The notes: generated from the sequence alone by a model not told the origin. A stretch of DNA of 64,000 nucleotides from JBGPLJ01 sp035644395 (GCA_035644395.1 DASQOR010000077.1:1-64000), one strand, 5' to 3'. Numbered from the stretch's first letter, positions 16,209 to 25,811 are shown. Numbers and translations: made by a program.

Positions 16209-17405
16209 CTACGCCTGCCGAACGGCCGGTCGCAGGCAGTAGCTTGAAAGACGCCGGGCGAATTCCTCCAGCGCTTTGATGCCGCTGGCTTCCGCCTCCG
16301 AGCACCACTCCCTCAGCGAATCGATCAGCCGCTCATTACTGGCTTGTCTGCCCTCCCATAGCTGACGCAGCCGATCGCGGTATTCGTGTACCCGCGTCAG
16401 CATCTGGCTCTCCTGCAGGAGCACCGCGAGCTTCTTGTTTGCCTGTCCGTCCAATAGCGCGGGATGGCGGGTCAACAATCTGCGTGCCGCGCGCCGCAGG
16501 CTGAACGAAGGCATGTGCTTCGACCATTCCTGACGCAGGACCGGCAACGTCACAAGCCGCTTGTAGTCTCGGAGTACATGCATGCGGTTGGTAATGACCG
16601 CGCGCACGGTCTCAAGATCGACCCGGCGGCGCTCCACCGCGAATACCGGTTGGGGTGCCACCCGCCTGACTCGCGCGAGTCCGAGCGCGGAAAAAATCTT
16701 GATATAGAACCAGCCGATGTCGAACTCCCAGCGCTGCGACGAGAACTTGGCCGACGTCGGAAAGGCGTGATGATTGTTGTGCAGCTCTTCACCGCCGATA
16801 AATAGACCCCAGGGAACGATATTGCGCGCGGCGTTATCGCACTCATAGTTGCGATAGCCGGTGTGGTGCCCGAGGCCGTTGATGATCCCGGCGGCCAGCA
16901 CCGGCATCGCCGCAAGCTGCACGGCAATCAGGATGATGCCAGGAGCTCCGAACAACGCCAGATACACTAGGATGAGGAACAGGATGCCGAAATTGCGATA
17001 CCGGCTGTAGATCTTGCGCTCGACCCAGTCATTCACGGTGTCAGCGCCGAACTTGGCATGGGTCTCCGCGTTGCGCGATTCCGGGTAATAGAGCTCGTAG
17101 CCTTCAAGAAGCACTTTCTTGATGCCAAAAACGACCGGACTGTGCGGGTCGCCAGTTCGGTCGGAATAGGCATGATGCTTGCGGTGAACCGCAACCCATT
17201 CGCGAGTGATCTGGCCCGAAGTCGCCCAGATCCAGAATCGGAAGAAGTGTCGCAGCACAGGATGCAGATCGAGCGAGCGATGTGCCGCATCGCGATGCAG
17301 ATACAGCGTTACGGCCATGATGGTGAGCTGCAGCAAGGCGGCGCCCCAAAGGACGTAGCCGAGAGCACTGAGCTGCAGCAGCCCATATAGAAAGTCCAGG
17401 TTCAC
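16209..17405 (-). CDS. Acyl-CoA/fatty acid delta-9 desaturase-like membrane protein
   Basis: 398 residues. It introduces a double bond into fatty acyl chains using a membrane di-iron centre. All three His boxes are present: HRDAAH (~37-42), HRKHH (~74-78) and HNNHH (~213-217), along with membrane segments between them. An additional His lies in GLGHHTGYRNYE. The C-terminal ~130 residues beyond the desaturase core are charged and helical, a longer tail than in minimal enzymes. The start is GTG at 17405 with AGGGGAG nine bases upstream on the minus strand. It is divergent from mutM. The electron donor is not encoded nearby. Confidence 0.88.
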   Translation of the reverse strand: MNLDFLYGLLQLSALGYVLWGAALLQLTIMAVTLYLHRDAAHRSLDLHPVLRHFFRFWIWATSGQITREWVAVHRKHHAYSDRTGDPHSPVVFGIKKVLLEGYELYYPESRNAETHAKFGADTVNDWVERKIYSRYRNFGILFLILVYLALFGAPGIILIAVQLAAMPVLAAGIINGLGHHTGYRNYECDNAARNIVPWGLFIGGEELHNNHHAFPTSAKFSSQRWEFDIGWFYIKIFSALGLARVRRVAPQPVFAVERRRVDLETVRAVITNRMHVLRDYKRLVTLPVLRQEWSKHMPSFSLRRAARRLLTRHPALLDGQANKKLAVLLQESQMLTRVHEYRDRLRQLWEGRQASNERLIDSLREWCSEAEASGIKALEEFARRLSSYCLRPAVRQA

Positions 17406-17473
17406 GTCGACGATCTCCCCTTAGGCCTCATTCTCAGTGTATCGGCGGTCCAGGCAATATACTCAAGATTCGC

Positions 17474-18289
17474 ATGCCCGAGCTACCTGAAGTCGAGACT
17501 ACAAGACGCGGGATTGAGACCGCAGTCACGGGACGCCGCATTCGCCAGCTGATCGTGCGCGATCGCAGGCTCCGCTGGCCCATAGCCACCAACCTCGAAA
17601 TCGTGCTGGCCGGTCAGCAAATCAGGAGCGTCGGACGCCGCGCCAAATACCTGCTCATCCACTGCGAGCGCGGCGCACTAATCCTGCACCTCGGGATGTC
17701 GGGCAGTCTGCGCTTACTGGAGTCGGCCGTACCGACTATCAAGCACGATCACTTCGATCTGCTGCTCGATTCAGGGCAATCCCTAAGATTCAACGATCCA
17801 CGACGCTTTGGCAGCCTGCACTGGACGGACGGCGACCTGAAGCAGCACAAACTGCTGCAAAGCGTTGGCCCCGAACCGCTGGGCGATGACTTCGATGGAC
17901 GGTACATCCATCAGGCGAGCCGTGGCCGTAGGGTCGCGCTCAAGAATTTCCTCATGAACGGCCACGTCGTAGTCGGCGTTGGCAATATCTATGCGAGCGA
18001 GTCGCTGTATCGCGCAAAAATCCGGCCCGGCCGACGGGCATCCAGCTTGTCGCGCAAGGAATCGGACCGCCTCGCACGCGCGGTGAAGTCCGTGCTTGCG
18101 AGCGCGATTCGCGTTGGCGGCACTACGCTCAGGGATTACGTGGGCGCCGACGGCAAGCCTGGCTACTTCCGCCAGAAATTGTACGTTTACGAACGCGACC
18201 GCCTCCCATGTCGCGTGTGTCGTGCGCCGATCCGCAAGATTACGCAGGGGCAGCGCTCGACCTATTACTGCCCTTCGTGCCAGAAATAG
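17474..18289 (+). CDS. mutM: Formamidopyrimidine-DNA glycosylase
   Basis: Excises 8-oxoguanine and Fapy lesions. 271 residues, normal length. The N-terminal PELPEVE includes the catalytic Pro2 and Glu3. The beta-elimination Lys is in RRAKYLL (residues ~56-62), the DNA-gap region is NDPRRFGS, the helix-two-turn-helix includes GVGNIYASESLY, and the C-terminal zinc finger is CRVC-X16-CPSC. Its position between rpmBG and coaD matches the ancestral order. A second Fpg/Nei-type gene lies at 50.2-51.1 kb. Confidence 0.96.
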   Translation: MPELPEVETTRRGIETAVTGRRIRQLIVRDRRLRWPIATNLEIVLAGQQIRSVGRRAKYLLIHCERGALILHLGMSGSLRLLESAVPTIKHDHFDLLLDSGQSLRFNDPRRFGSLHWTDGDLKQHKLLQSVGPEPLGDDFDGRYIHQASRGRRVALKNFLMNGHVVVGVGNIYASESLYRAKIRPGRRASSLSRKESDRLARAVKSVLASAIRVGGTTLRDYVGADGKPGYFRQKLYVYERDRLPCRVCRAPIRKITQGQRSTYYCPSCQK

Positions 18290-18344
18290 CGCCAACCGCA
18301 CCGCCCGTTGTGCGCTGAGAGCGGCGCGGATTATTCTGCGCGGC

Positions 18345-19844
18345 ATGAATACTTTCACTCGTCGACGATTCGTCGGTGGCGCGCTCGCTTCGGGCGCAGC
18401 AATCCTGGTCGCGCGTCACGCGAGTGCGGCGGCGAAGTTCGATCCGATCTATCGCGAGATCGAGCGCCGCCACGAGGAAGGCGTCTCCCGACTGCAGGAA
18501 TGGATCCGCCAGCCGTCGATAGCAGCTGAAAATCGCGGCATTGCGGAAGGCTGTGCGCTGACGATGCAGATGTTGAGCGAGGCGGGCTTCCAGCACGTCG
18601 AGAAAATTCCGACCGACGGTCAACCGGGCATCTTCGCGACGCTTGATGCCGGCGCGAAACGCACGGTCGCGCTCTACTTCATGTACGACGTGAAACAGGC
18701 GAATCCCGAGGAATGGCAATCGCCGCCCTGGGAAGCGCGGCTCGTCGATATGCCCGGACTCGGCAAGGTCGTCATGGGCCGCGGCGCCGTCAACCAGAAG
18801 GGTCCGCAATCCACGTTCATTGCAGCCCTGCACGCTATCCGCGGCGCCGGGCGAAAGCTGCCGGTCAACCTCGTGCTGGTCGCCGAGGGCGAGGAGGAAA
18901 TCGGCTCACCGCATTTCCATCAGGTCGTTCAGTCACGGCAGGCCAATGCGGCGCTCGGACGCTGCATCGGCGTCTACATGCCCGACGCCGCCCAGGCGAT
19001 CGACGGCACCGTGACGATTTCGCTCGGCGCAAAGGGTGTCGTCGAACTGGAACTCGTCTCGAGTGCGGAAAAGTGGGGCCGTGGTCCGGCGAAAACGATC
19101 CATTCGAGCAATCGCGCACGTGTCGACAGTCCCGTGTGGCATCTCGTGCAGGGACTCAACACTCTGGTAGACGCCGCTGGCGATCCGGCGATCGATGGCT
19201 ATTTCGACAACGTGCGCGCGCTCACGCCCGCGGAGAATGCGATGCTCGATACGGCCGCCGCCCGCATGAATGAAGCGTCGATCAAGAAGTCGCTCGGCGT
19301 GACGCGTTGGGCACACGATGCGAGCTGGCGGCAGAGTCTCGGCGAATTCTGCGGGCTGCCGACGGTGAACATCGAGGGTCTCGTCGGGGGCTATACCGGA
19401 CCCGGCGGAATGACGATCCTGCCGAACAAGGCGGCGGCGAAACTCGACTTGCGGCTGGTGCCGAACATGACGCGCGAGGAGGCCGTCGCGAAATTAAGGG
19501 CCCATCTTGCGAAGCGCGGATTCGCCGATCTGGAGGTCAATGTAACGGGGGGCTATGACCCGACGAGCACGGCGGCCGGTTCTCCGCTCGTTCTCGCGCA
19601 GGCTCGCGTCTATCGGCACGCGGGAATTGATCCGATCCTGTGGCCGCGCCGAGCGGGCTCCTGGCCGGGCTATGTGTTCACCGGCGAGCCTCTCAAGCTC
19701 GCAGCTGGTCATTTCGGCCTGGCACACGGCCTCGGCGCGCACGCGCCGAATGAATATTTCCTCATCGAGTCGGCCGATTCGAAGCTGACGGATTTCAACG
19801 GTGCGGTGAAGTCCCACGTCGACTATTTGTTCGCATTGGCCTGA
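18345..19844 (+). CDS. Tat-exported M20-family peptidase-like protein with altered metal site
   Basis: 499 residues, M20 dipeptidase (CNDP/DapE-like) fold. The N-terminal TRRRFVGGALASGAAILVA is a twin-arginine signal, so it folds in the cytosol and is exported. Comparing with carnosine-dipeptidase-type enzymes from memory, the first ligand motif GHxDV reads FMYDV (Met113 for His) and GRGxxDDKG reads GRGAVNQKG (Asn150 for the bridging Asp). By contrast EGEEEIGS (Glu184-Glu185), Asp214, the dimer-domain His253 and the final GAHAPNE (His466) are kept. Thus two of the usual dizinc ligands are changed while the rest of the active site persists. It may be a pseudoenzyme or use a different metal. 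The ATG at 18345 is chosen for its Tat signal. Confidence 0.82.
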   Translation: MNTFTRRRFVGGALASGAAILVARHASAAAKFDPIYREIERRHEEGVSRLQEWIRQPSIAAENRGIAEGCALTMQMLSEAGFQHVEKIPTDGQPGIFATLDAGAKRTVALYFMYDVKQANPEEWQSPPWEARLVDMPGLGKVVMGRGAVNQKGPQSTFIAALHAIRGAGRKLPVNLVLVAEGEEEIGSPHFHQVVQSRQANAALGRCIGVYMPDAAQAIDGTVTISLGAKGVVELELVSSAEKWGRGPAKTIHSSNRARVDSPVWHLVQGLNTLVDAAGDPAIDGYFDNVRALTPAENAMLDTAAARMNEASIKKSLGVTRWAHDASWRQSLGEFCGLPTVNIEGLVGGYTGPGGMTILPNKAAAKLDLRLVPNMTREEAVAKLRAHLAKRGFADLEVNVTGGYDPTSTAAGSPLVLAQARVYRHAGIDPILWPRRAGSWPGYVFTGEPLKLAAGHFGLAHGLGAHAPNEYFLIESADSKLTDFNGAVKSHVDYLFALA

Positions 19845-19856
19845 CCGGACGCCGGA

Positions 19857-21542
19857 CTATTTCACCAGCGAGCCGCCCGCACGCCGCGGGTCCGATGCGG
19901 CGTCAACCTTGCCGTTCGCGTAGTCCCAGGTCACGACCTGCATGTTGCCGATCGTTCGCGGCCAACTGCGGAAGCTGTGACCCAGTTTTTCAAGCTGCGC
20001 CCGCTCACTGACCGTGAAGGCCGCATCCTCGGCGAACACAACATCCGGCTGGTACTGATGATGAAAGCGCGGCGCCGCCACGACAGCCGTAGCGTCTGCT
20101 CCCGACAGCCAGTTGAGCGTGCCGAGCAGCACCATCGTTGGAATGAAGCTGCCGCCAGGCGATCCGGTGATCATCAGGCCCTTGTCAGACTCGATGAATG
20201 ACGGCGTCATGCTCGACAGCGGGCGCTTGCGCGGCGCCACGCTGTTCGCGTCTGCGCCGACGAGTTCGTAGATATTCGGTGCGCCGGGCTTGACGGCGAA
20301 ATCGTCCATTTCATTGTTGAGTAACACGCCGGTGCCCGTGATCATCAGGGCGGTGCCGAACCATGAATTCAATGTAACCGTGCCTGCAACACGGTTGCCC
20401 TCGCGATCTAGCACCGAAAAATGCGTGGTGTCGGTGCCTGCGGCGGATCCCGAATAGCCCGGCAACATGCTGCTTGGCGTCGCACGATCGAGCCGGATCG
20501 ATGCGCGCTGTCCCGCCGCGTAATAGGGACTCAGCAATCGATCGAGTGGCATGCTGACATAGTCGGGATCGCCAAGATATTCCGCGCGGTCGCGGTGCAC
20601 GCGCCGCAGCGTCTCGATGATTAGATGCTTGCGCGAAGCCGAATCGAGCTTGTCGAGCGCATAGCCGGAAAGAATGTTGAGTCCGTCGATGAGAGCGATT
20701 CCGCCTGACGACGGCGGCGGCGCCGTGATGATCCGCACGCCGCGATAGTCGCCGACCAGCGGTCTGCGTTCGATTACCCGGTATTGCGCCAGGTCCTCGA
20801 GGCTCCAGATTCCCCCGAGCTCGTGGACTCCATCGATCAACTTTCTTGCGAAGGGGCCGTGGTAGAAACTGTCGGCGCCCTTGCGCGAAATCATTTCGAG
20901 CGTGCGTGCGAGCTCCGGCATCTTCATCACGTGGCCGACGGCTGGCACGTCGCCGCCAGGGAGATATGTCTTGCGGCCGTCTACAGTCTTCTCGAACTGC
21001 GAGCGCTTCGCGGTGATTTCATCACGCAGCTGGGCATAAGCCGGAAAGCCGCTGCGGGCGAGACGAATCGCCGGCGCGAGGCTTTGCGCAAGAGGCAACC
21101 GTCCGTATTTACCGGCGAGATGTCCCCAGCCAGCCACTTCGCCCGGAATGCCGGCCGCAAGCGCGGTGGATGTGGAGCGGCCCTTGACGACCGAACCGTC
21201 CGCATCGAGGAACATGTCGCGGGTCGCGGCGAGCGGCGCGACTTCCCGCGCGTCGACGAAGACGTTGGTGCCGTCGGCTCCCCGGTGCAGGAGAAAGAAA
21301 CCACCGGCGCCGAGACTCGAGGCCTTCGGCTCGACGACGGCGAGCGCGGCGCTCACCGCGACCGCGGCATCGAAGGCATTGCCGCCCTGGTCAAGAATTT
21401 CCATTCCCGCCTGAGTCGCGAGCGGATAGGCACTCGCGATGGCCGCCTGCGGCGGCTTGCGCTCGTCCGCCCAGGCTGCCGCGACCAGCAGGACCGAAAG
21501 CGCGAGGGCGAATGCCCGTATCGCCGCCACGCGCCGGATCAT
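19857..21542 (-). CDS. ggt: Gamma-glutamyltransferase
   Basis: Periplasmic N-terminal-nucleophile enzyme that cleaves the gamma-glutamyl bond of glutathione. 561 residues, typical length. Signal peptide 1-26 (ALSVLLVAAAWA). The large subunit contains GGNAFDAAVAVSAALAVVEP and GAGGFFLLH. The autoprocessing site and nucleophile is the Thr in GTDTTHFSVLD (~residues 371-381), followed by the small-subunit PLSSMTPSFI and GSPGGSFIPTMVL. The ATG at 21542 overlaps the coaD stop by ATGA, so it is co-translated with coaD, an unusual partner. It converges with the M20 gene. Confidence 0.93.
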   Translation of the reverse strand: MIRRVAAIRAFALALSVLLVAAAWADERKPPQAAIASAYPLATQAGMEILDQGGNAFDAAVAVSAALAVVEPKASSLGAGGFFLLHRGADGTNVFVDAREVAPLAATRDMFLDADGSVVKGRSTSTALAAGIPGEVAGWGHLAGKYGRLPLAQSLAPAIRLARSGFPAYAQLRDEITAKRSQFEKTVDGRKTYLPGGDVPAVGHVMKMPELARTLEMISRKGADSFYHGPFARKLIDGVHELGGIWSLEDLAQYRVIERRPLVGDYRGVRIITAPPPSSGGIALIDGLNILSGYALDKLDSASRKHLIIETLRRVHRDRAEYLGDPDYVSMPLDRLLSPYYAAGQRASIRLDRATPSSMLPGYSGSAAGTDTTHFSVLDREGNRVAGTVTLNSWFGTALMITGTGVLLNNEMDDFAVKPGAPNIYELVGADANSVAPRKRPLSSMTPSFIESDKGLMITGSPGGSFIPTMVLLGTLNWLSGADATAVVAAPRFHHQYQPDVVFAEDAAFTVSERAQLEKLGHSFRSWPRTIGNMQVVTWDYANGKVDAASDPRRAGGSLVK

Positions 21543-22021
21543 GGCTTGCGCTTTTTCCGCAGTTCAGCGGCGACGACCGGATGCACGAACTCGCCGACGT
21601 CGGCGCCGAGCAGGGCGATCTCGCGCACGAGCGTCGATGAAATGAACATGAACTGCTCCTGCGGCGTAAGGAAGACGGTTTCGATTTCGCGCGACAGGTG
21701 GCGCGTCATGTTCGCCAGTTGGAACTCGAACTCGAAGTCCGATACCACGCGCAATCCACGCAAGATGACGTCCAGTCCGTTCTCGCGCGCAAAATCCACC
21801 GTGAGCCCGGTGTATCCCTTTACTTCGACGTTCGGCAGGTCCGCGACGACGCGGGTGGCGAGCTCGATCCGTTCCGCCAGGGAAAAGAGCGGCGCCTTAC
21901 CCGGATTCGCGGCGATCGCAATCACCACCCGGTCAAAAATCGTCGCAGCACGACGCACGAGATCGTGATGCCCGTTCGTGATGGGATCGAAGGTGCCCGG
22001 ATAGACGGCGTTGCGCTTCAT
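21539..22021 (-). CDS. coaD: Phosphopantetheine adenylyltransferase
   Basis: Penultimate step of coenzyme A synthesis. 160 residues, normal length. The nucleotidyltransferase motif TFDPITNGHHDL (residues ~10-21) carries the TxGH-type signature, and ISSTLVREIALLGADV is the C-terminal family block. It overlaps rsmD upstream (four bases) and ggt downstream (four bases). rsmD-coaD is a common pair. Confidence 0.97.
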   Translation of the reverse strand: MKRNAVYPGTFDPITNGHHDLVRRAATIFDRVVIAIAANPGKAPLFSLAERIELATRVVADLPNVEVKGYTGLTVDFARENGLDVILRGLRVVSDFEFEFQLANMTRHLSREIETVFLTPQEQFMFISSTLVREIALLGADVGEFVHPVVAAELRKKRKP

Positions 22022-22644
22022 TTGGATCCTTCGCCCCTCAAACGACGCGTTTCAACGAGATAATACCCGACCTCCCCCGCCCGCTTCGCCTTGAGCAGCC
22101 GCCAGGCCGACGGCAGAGCCGGCAGGCCCTCGCGATGAGCCGCCTCGACATAGGCAAGCCCGGTCGCAGATAACCAGCCGCGCTCCTCGAGCCGTGCGCA
22201 AACCTGCGGCAGCAGATCGCTTGCGAACGGTGGATCGAGAAACACGACGTCGAATTCACGGGCGCCGCCCCGCAAGAAGGCAAGCGCGTCGGCCACGTGC
22301 ACGTCGGGAGCGGCTACGCCGAATTCCTCGAGCGTCGCCGCGACTTGCCGGATCGCGCGCGCGTCGCGATCAACGAAGACGACTTCGCTGGCACCGCGCG
22401 ACAGCGCCTCGATACCGAGCGCTCCGCTGCCCGCGAACAGGTCGAGGCAGCGCGCGCCGCGAATGACCGGCTGCAACCAGTTGAACAGCGTTTCCCGCAC
22501 GCGATCCGGAGTTGGCCGGATCGACGCGACGGGGGCGAACTTCAGGCGTCTGCCGCGCCACTCTCCGCCCACAATTCGTAGCTCGTTCGCGACACCCGCG
22601 CGACTCGATCGCGGGCGGGGGGAGGAGCCTCTTTTCTCTTGCAT
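22018..22644 (-). CDS. rsmD: 16S rRNA (guanine966-N2)-methyltransferase RsmD
   Basis: Methylates G966 in 16S rRNA during 30S assembly. 208 residues. Family blocks are LRIVGGEWRGRRLKF, RPTPDRVRETLFNWL, SAM motif CLDLFAGSGALGIEALSRGA, and the catalytic FLDPPF (N-methyltransferase DPPF type). The ATG at 22644 may be slightly upstream of the true start, because the first ~20 residues are Arg/Ser-rich. It is divergent from the lipase-ftsYEX-rpoH run; in E. coli rsmD is read with ftsY, so the arrangement here differs. Confidence 0.94.
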   Translation of the reverse strand: MQEKRGSSPRPRSSRAGVANELRIVGGEWRGRRLKFAPVASIRPTPDRVRETLFNWLQPVIRGARCLDLFAGSGALGIEALSRGASEVVFVDRDARAIRQVAATLEEFGVAAPDVHVADALAFLRGGAREFDVVFLDPPFASDLLPQVCARLEERGWLSATGLAYVEAAHREGLPALPSAWRLLKAKRAGEVGYYLVETRRLRGEGSK

Positions 22645-22773
22645 TCTCGGTGGTTACCGCGACGCCGGGGAAAACTTGCAAGCCTTCCAAGCGAAAGCGT
22701 AGGCTTGCCGCAATCGAACAAGCGCGATCATACGCGCACTCTGAAATTCCAAGCATTCCTGAGGGGGCCAATC

Positions 22774-24855
22774 ATGAGGACTTTGCGCGTCCTGCTCGCA
22801 GCCGCTGCAAGCTTTGCACTGGGCGCCTGCTTTTCGGACGGCACGTCCAGCGGTGACGGCGGCATCGGCCCGACCGATCCGACGAGCGGCAACGGCAATC
22901 CGGGGTCAGGCGGGGCGGGTTCCGGATTTCGCGCGCTCTTCGTCCCGCTCGGCGGCATCCTGCCCTATCCGAACGATTTGTATTTCAGCGGCAGCACGGA
23001 CGGCACCCTCAACCTCCCTGCGACCCCGTTCAATCCGAATATCGCCTCCGTCAACGCGCTCGACGGCTATTCGACCTCCGCGACACTCACGGCGCGCTTC
23101 AGCGCACCGATCGATCCGACATCGCTCAACGGCGCCTCCGTGCGCATGATCCAGGTTCATATCGACAATGCGACGAAGGCCACGACCGGCGTCACGGCGC
23201 CGCTCACTTACGGCGTCGATTACACGGCGAGCGTGAGTACCGAAATCGGCTCGAATAGTTCGACGCTCGAGATCGTGCCGCTGAAACCACTCGTTCCCAG
23301 CACGGGCGGCACGAACAACGGCTACCTGGTCGTGTTGACCGATGGCATCAGGGACACGGGCGGCCACGCCGCCGTCTCGGATTCGGACTACGCGAGCATC
23401 AAGGCGGCCCAGCCGACCTGCGCGACGATCACGAACACGTCGCTGAACGGAATCTGCCGCCTGACCGGCGCGCACCTTGCCATTGCTGGAGCATTCGGCG
23501 TCACCCCCGATCACGTGGCCGTGACTTTCAGCTTCAGCACGCAGTCGATCCGCGACACGATGCTCGCGGTTGCGGGAACCGTCGCGGCTTCCCCGGCGCA
23601 GCCGATCGGCGTCGCGCCGGCTGGATTCAACACGGGCCAGCTCGGCTTACCCGGGCACGCAGACATTTATTTCGGCACCGTCTCCGTCCCGTACTACCTG
23701 ACGGTGGCGGCTGACAACCATTCGACGCTGCCGCTCACGCGATTCTGGCAGGCGGCCGGCGCATCGCCGGCACCTGGCATCGATCCGGCGAGCCGCAATC
23801 TCACGCGGTTCAACCCCGTCCCCGGTGCAACGGTCGCTTCGCTCGCAATCCCGCTGCTGGTCACCGCACCGAACGCGAATGCCACTGCCGGTGCAGCGCG
23901 GCCGGCGAACGGCTGGCCCGTCGCGATTTTCCAGCACGGCATCACCGGCGACCGGTCCAACATGCTCGCGATCGCGGACGCGTTCGCCGATGCCGGATTC
24001 GTGGTCGTTGCCATCGACCTGCCCTTGCACGGCATCACGTCGGCCGCGAGTCCGCTGTATCAACCGACTCACGAACGCACCTTCAACCTCGATCTCACCA
24101 ACAACACGACCGGCGCTAGCGGGCCGGACGGCGTGATCGATTCGTCCGGCAGTTTCTTCATCAACCTGACGAGCCCGCTCACGAGCCGCGACAACCTGCG
24201 CCAGGCAGCGGCCGACCTTTTGAGCCTGACCAAGTCGCTGTCCACCCTTGATCTGACAGGCGACGCCGTTCCCGACATCGACATGACGAGCGTGCACTTC
24301 GTCGGCCACTCGCTTGGCGGAATCGTGGGCGGCGTGTACTCGGGCGTCGCAACGACGATCAAGACGGCAACCCTTGCCATGCCGGGCGGCAAGTTGGCGA
24401 ATCTGCTGATCGACTCGCCGACCTTCGGTCCGCGCATCAACGCTGCCCTGGCCGCGAGCGGATTGCATCCGAACACGACGCTCTACAACCAGTTCATGCG
24501 CGACGTGCAGGACAGCGTCGACTCCGGCGACCCGTTCAACTTCATCGCGGCTGCCGCCGCGGCGCACCCAATGCACATGATCCAGGTCGTCGGACCGCCC
24601 CCGGACAGTGTCGTGCCGAACAACGCGACGCAGCGGCTGATCCTTGCCGCGAACCTGACGAAAGCATCGACGACCACGGTCAATGCCGCGGGCATCCGGG
24701 CCTACGTGAATTTCACGACGGGCAATCACAGCTCGATCCTGAGTCCCGCGGGAGGTCTGCCGGTCACGGTCGAAATGCAGACCGAAACCGTGTTGTTCGC
24801 GTATTCGAACGGGACGCAGCTTGTGATCAGCAACCCGGCGGTGATCCAGCCGTAG
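22774..24855 (+). CDS. VolA/Pla-1-like outer-membrane lipoprotein lipase
   Basis: 693-residue predicted surface lipoprotein. Signal peptide with lipobox LGAC (Cys19), then a Ser/Gly/Asp-rich linker (~20-50). The bacterial virulence-factor lipase N-terminal domain (FVPLGGILPYPNDLYFSGS, a typical opening) follows. The alpha/beta-hydrolase domain has VAIFQHGITGDRSNML and the nucleophile elbow GHSLGG (Ser513). Relatives such as VolA of Vibrio cholerae cleave lysophospholipids to release fatty acids for uptake. The ATG at 22774 is chosen for the lipobox. The stop TAG shares a base with the GTG start of ftsY, so this exported lipase heads the ftsYEX operon, which is unexpected. Confidence 0.85.
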   Translation: MRTLRVLLAAAASFALGACFSDGTSSGDGGIGPTDPTSGNGNPGSGGAGSGFRALFVPLGGILPYPNDLYFSGSTDGTLNLPATPFNPNIASVNALDGYSTSATLTARFSAPIDPTSLNGASVRMIQVHIDNATKATTGVTAPLTYGVDYTASVSTEIGSNSSTLEIVPLKPLVPSTGGTNNGYLVVLTDGIRDTGGHAAVSDSDYASIKAAQPTCATITNTSLNGICRLTGAHLAIAGAFGVTPDHVAVTFSFSTQSIRDTMLAVAGTVAASPAQPIGVAPAGFNTGQLGLPGHADIYFGTVSVPYYLTVAADNHSTLPLTRFWQAAGASPAPGIDPASRNLTRFNPVPGATVASLAIPLLVTAPNANATAGAARPANGWPVAIFQHGITGDRSNMLAIADAFADAGFVVVAIDLPLHGITSAASPLYQPTHERTFNLDLTNNTTGASGPDGVIDSSGSFFINLTSPLTSRDNLRQAAADLLSLTKSLSTLDLTGDAVPDIDMTSVHFVGHSLGGIVGGVYSGVATTIKTATLAMPGGKLANLLIDSPTFGPRINAALAASGLHPNTTLYNQFMRDVQDSVDSGDPFNFIAAAAAAHPMHMIQVVGPPPDSVVPNNATQRLILAANLTKASTTTVNAAGIRAYVNFTTGNHSSILSPAGGLPVTVEMQTETVLFAYSNGTQLVISNPAVIQP

Positions 24856-25811
24856 TGACGGACGGCGGATTCCTAGCCCGGCTTCGCAAACGCCTCAACT
24901 CCGGCGCGGGCTGGCTGGCATACGACCTTGGCCAGCTCGTACCGGGCCGGCAAATCGACGCGGAGATGCTTGATGAGCTCGAGACGCGCCTGCTGACGTC
25001 GGACGTCGGCGTCGAAGCGACCGAAACCATTCTCGAGGACCTGCGCAAACGCGTCGCCCGCAAGGAGCTGGCGGACCTCGGCGCACTGACGGCCGCGCTC
25101 GCCGGAACCGTCCGGCAAATTCTTGAGCCCGTCGAAAAGCCGCTCGTCATCGACGACGCCGCCAAGCCGTTCGTGATTCTCGTCGTTGGTGTCAACGGCT
25201 CGGGCAAAACGACAACGATCGGCAAGCTGGCACACCGGCTGAAGGACCAGGGACGGACAGTGATGCTCGCCGCCGGCGATACCTTCCGGGCGGCCGCCGT
25301 CGAGCAACTCACAACCTGGGCGGAGCGCACCGGGGTACCGATCGTCGCGCAGCAGGCCGGCGCAGATCCGGCAGCCGTCATCTTCGACGCCATGCAGGCG
25401 GCACGCGCCCGCAAACTCGACGTATTGATCGCGGACACGGCAGGGCGTCTCCACAATCAGTCGCACCTGATGGAAGAGCTCAAGAAGGTCAAGCGCGTCA
25501 TTCAGCGACAGGATCCAGCCGCGCCGCACGAGGTACTGCTGGTGCTCGACGCCGGCACGGGCCAGAACGCGCTTGCGCAAGCGGCCGAGTTTCACGAAGC
25601 TCTCGGCGTGACCGGTATCGCGCTCACCAAGCTCGACGGCTCGGCGAAGGGCGGCATTCTGCTCGCCATCGCCAGGCGCCTTGGCCTGCCCATCCGTTTC
25701 ATCGGCGTCGGCGAACAGCTCGAGGACTTCGGTGACTTCGCCGTGCAACCGTTCGTCGATGCACTGCTCAGGCGGGCCGATCAAGCCACTACGCCCGCCG
25801 CGCCCCGATGA
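24855..25811 (+). CDS. ftsY: Signal recognition particle receptor FtsY
   Basis: SRP receptor GTPase that docks ribosome-SRP complexes to the Sec translocon. 318 residues: helical N domain (~1-95), then the G domain with P-loop GVNGSGKTTTIGK (~112-124), GDTFRAAAVEQL, DTAGR (~194-198), TKLDGSAKGG and a C-terminal GVGEQLEDF. There is almost no acidic A domain, so membrane binding must rely on the short N-terminal basic helix (FLARLRKRL). The start is GTG at 24855 overlapping the lipase stop (TAGTG). It overlaps ftsE by ATGA. Confidence 0.96.
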   Translation: MTDGGFLARLRKRLNSGAGWLAYDLGQLVPGRQIDAEMLDELETRLLTSDVGVEATETILEDLRKRVARKELADLGALTAALAGTVRQILEPVEKPLVIDDAAKPFVILVVGVNGSGKTTTIGKLAHRLKDQGRTVMLAAGDTFRAAAVEQLTTWAERTGVPIVAQQAGADPAAVIFDAMQAARARKLDVLIADTAGRLHNQSHLMEELKKVKRVIQRQDPAAPHEVLLVLDAGTGQNALAQAAEFHEALGVTGIALTKLDGSAKGGILLAIARRLGLPIRFIGVGEQLEDFGDFAVQPFVDALLRRADQATTPAAPR

